In this document: positions 61,169-61,672 of the stretch, piece after piece
Numbering within the stretch: position 1 is the stretch's first letter
Layout: every line of letters starts with the position of its first letter
Origin: Caldithrix sp.
GTDB taxonomy: Bacteria; Zhuqueibacterota; Zhuqueibacteria; Thermofontimicrobiales; Sulfurfontimicrobiaceae
Reading direction: 5' to 3'
DNA: 61,672 nt
Assembly (NCBI GenBank): GCA_020722815.1
Contig: DYKB01000038.1
Location: forward strand, 1 to 61,672
The notes under the pieces: generated by a model
Database searches by the model: none
Told to the model about the DNA's origin: nothing
The model's input: the letters and a program-made list of their open reading frames with translations, nothing else
Position numbers and translations under genes: made by a program

Positions 61169-61437
61169 GATACACCTCCACACCATTTTATTTTTATGGA
61201 ATCTACGAATTTTTTAATTTCAAATCAAGTAATTTTATTCAATCTTGACAGAAAATTCCAGGGTGAACTTATTGAGCTTTATAAAATCAAGCAGCTAATC
61301 TCTTGGCTGATAATCAATTATTGTGAGGAATTGAAAATAGCCCGTGATAAGCGGTTCAAGATTGATGGTCGTCCACAAAATTAATTTTGAATAGCTACCG
61401 GATTCGATAAACGGAAAATAATTTTTAATTTGCCGGA

Positions 61438-61513
61438 TAGGAGTGCCGATGCATTCCTGACACAATCAAATCGTAAAATAGGCTCAGATGTTGAACGGAA
61501 TGCATCGCTCCTA
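61438..61513. repeat. GGAATGCATCGCTCC inverted repeat
   Basis: TAGGAG(TGC)CGATGCATTCC at 61438-61457 is matched by GGAATGCATCGCTCCTA at 61497-61513, with three extra bases in the left arm. The enclosed 39 bp have no notable feature. A plus-strand open frame at 61190-61384 between the DapA-like gene and this repeat has no ribosome site and is not called. Confidence 0.65.
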
Positions 61514-61565
61514 GTGGTAAAGCACCTTAATTCTATTAAAATAAACAGGTTAACAATTATCAGCT

Positions 61566-61672
61566 GTATCCGCTCAATAATAGATGGTAACGACATCAAT
61601 TTGAGTTTACAAGAAAAAAAAGGTAACCGATCACAGGGAATAGTATCAAATTTGTTGTGTCGCCGGTTTTAC
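61566..61672. mobile_element. GTATCC-family left end, right end outside window
   Basis: GTATCCGCTCAATAATAGATG starts at 61566 and matches the left ends at 6603, 9258 and 35426. No GGATAC partner occurs before the window ends, and the 50-bp repeat 61623-61672 begins inside it. Confidence 0.45.
61623..61672. repeat. 50-bp repeat, inverted partner of 200-249
   Basis: It is the reverse complement of 200-249 at 49 of 50 positions and reaches the last base of the window. See the entry at 200-249. Confidence 0.8.

Noticed and set aside
61151..61384. Plus-strand open frame of 77 codons after the DapA-like gene
   Set aside because: It starts inside the N-terminal end of the DapA-like gene, has no ribosome site and no recognisable motif.

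Overview
The window looks like chromosomal DNA of a Gram-negative bacterium of the FCB/Calditrichota/KSB1 type; the exact phylum cannot be fixed from sequence reading alone. Evidence for a double membrane: a complete Tol-Pal operon, a TonB-dependent receptor and a CpxP-like periplasmic protein. Two very large secreted proteins end in the NYPNPFN...GxYFYQL type IX secretion/Por sorting domain, which points to the FCB side. However, many genes carry good Shine-Dalgarno sites and the best promoters look like TTGACA/TATAAT, which argues against Bacteroidota proper. Base composition is moderately AT-rich, and intergenic DNA is full of short palindromic repeats.

Layout: 0.5-2.7 kb holds a small thiol-redox cluster (DUF1858, OsmC, thioredoxin) followed by an ECF sigma factor and a small zinc-binding anti-sigma. 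3.2-9.1 kb holds VanZ-like, TIM-barrel isomerase, MFS and CotH-kinase genes. 9.9-17.8 kb holds a DPP-IV-like S9 peptidase, a TauE/SafE permease, a nucleoside hydrolase and an M14 peptidase. 18.1-22.8 kb is the leftward operon tolQ-tolR-tolA/tonB-tolB-pal-cpoB. 23-32.5 kb has an RND pump remnant, a 1660-residue SGNH/malectin/BACON secreted protein and a large FtsX-type permease. 32.6-37.1 kb has SixA, LOG, a Tat-exported isomerase and an S41 protease homologue that has lost its catalytic residues. 37.5-38.2 kb is a tandem palindrome array. 38.5-42 kb has a GH127-like enzyme, a sulfatase fragment and a nitroreductase. 42-45.2 kb has GalU overlapped by an acyl-ACP thioesterase, facing a deacetylase-like/GNAT-like pair. 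45.5-48.2 kb is a TonB receptor plus MarR regulator behind a duplicated palindromic operator. 48.3-51.8 kb is a Cpx-like operon (cpxP-like, methyltransferase, cpxR-like, cpxA-like) with an upstream GTAAA-N5-GTAAA site. 52-61.2 kb has aroC, a purine salvage run (purine nucleoside phosphorylase, MTA/SAH-type deaminase, adenine deaminase), a two-GAF protein, a HAD phosphatase and a DapA-family aldolase.

How it works together: three envelope-maintenance systems (Tol-Pal, Cpx-like, ECF/anti-sigma) are present, along with secreted hydrolases and peptidases for scavenging protein and polysaccharide, and a nucleoside salvage block. Several genes are decaying: a glutaredoxin-like gene with multiple frameshifts, an RND C-terminal fragment and a sulfatase C-terminal fragment.

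The strongest unusual signal is the non-coding part. At least two families of short non-autonomous elements with terminal inverted repeats are present in several copies. A third element sits inside another repeat with a clean 10-bp target duplication. A 50-bp sequence is present in inverted orientation at the two ends of the window. I found no tRNA, rRNA or CRISPR array. No wholly new multi-gene system is proven; the best candidates are listed as findings.
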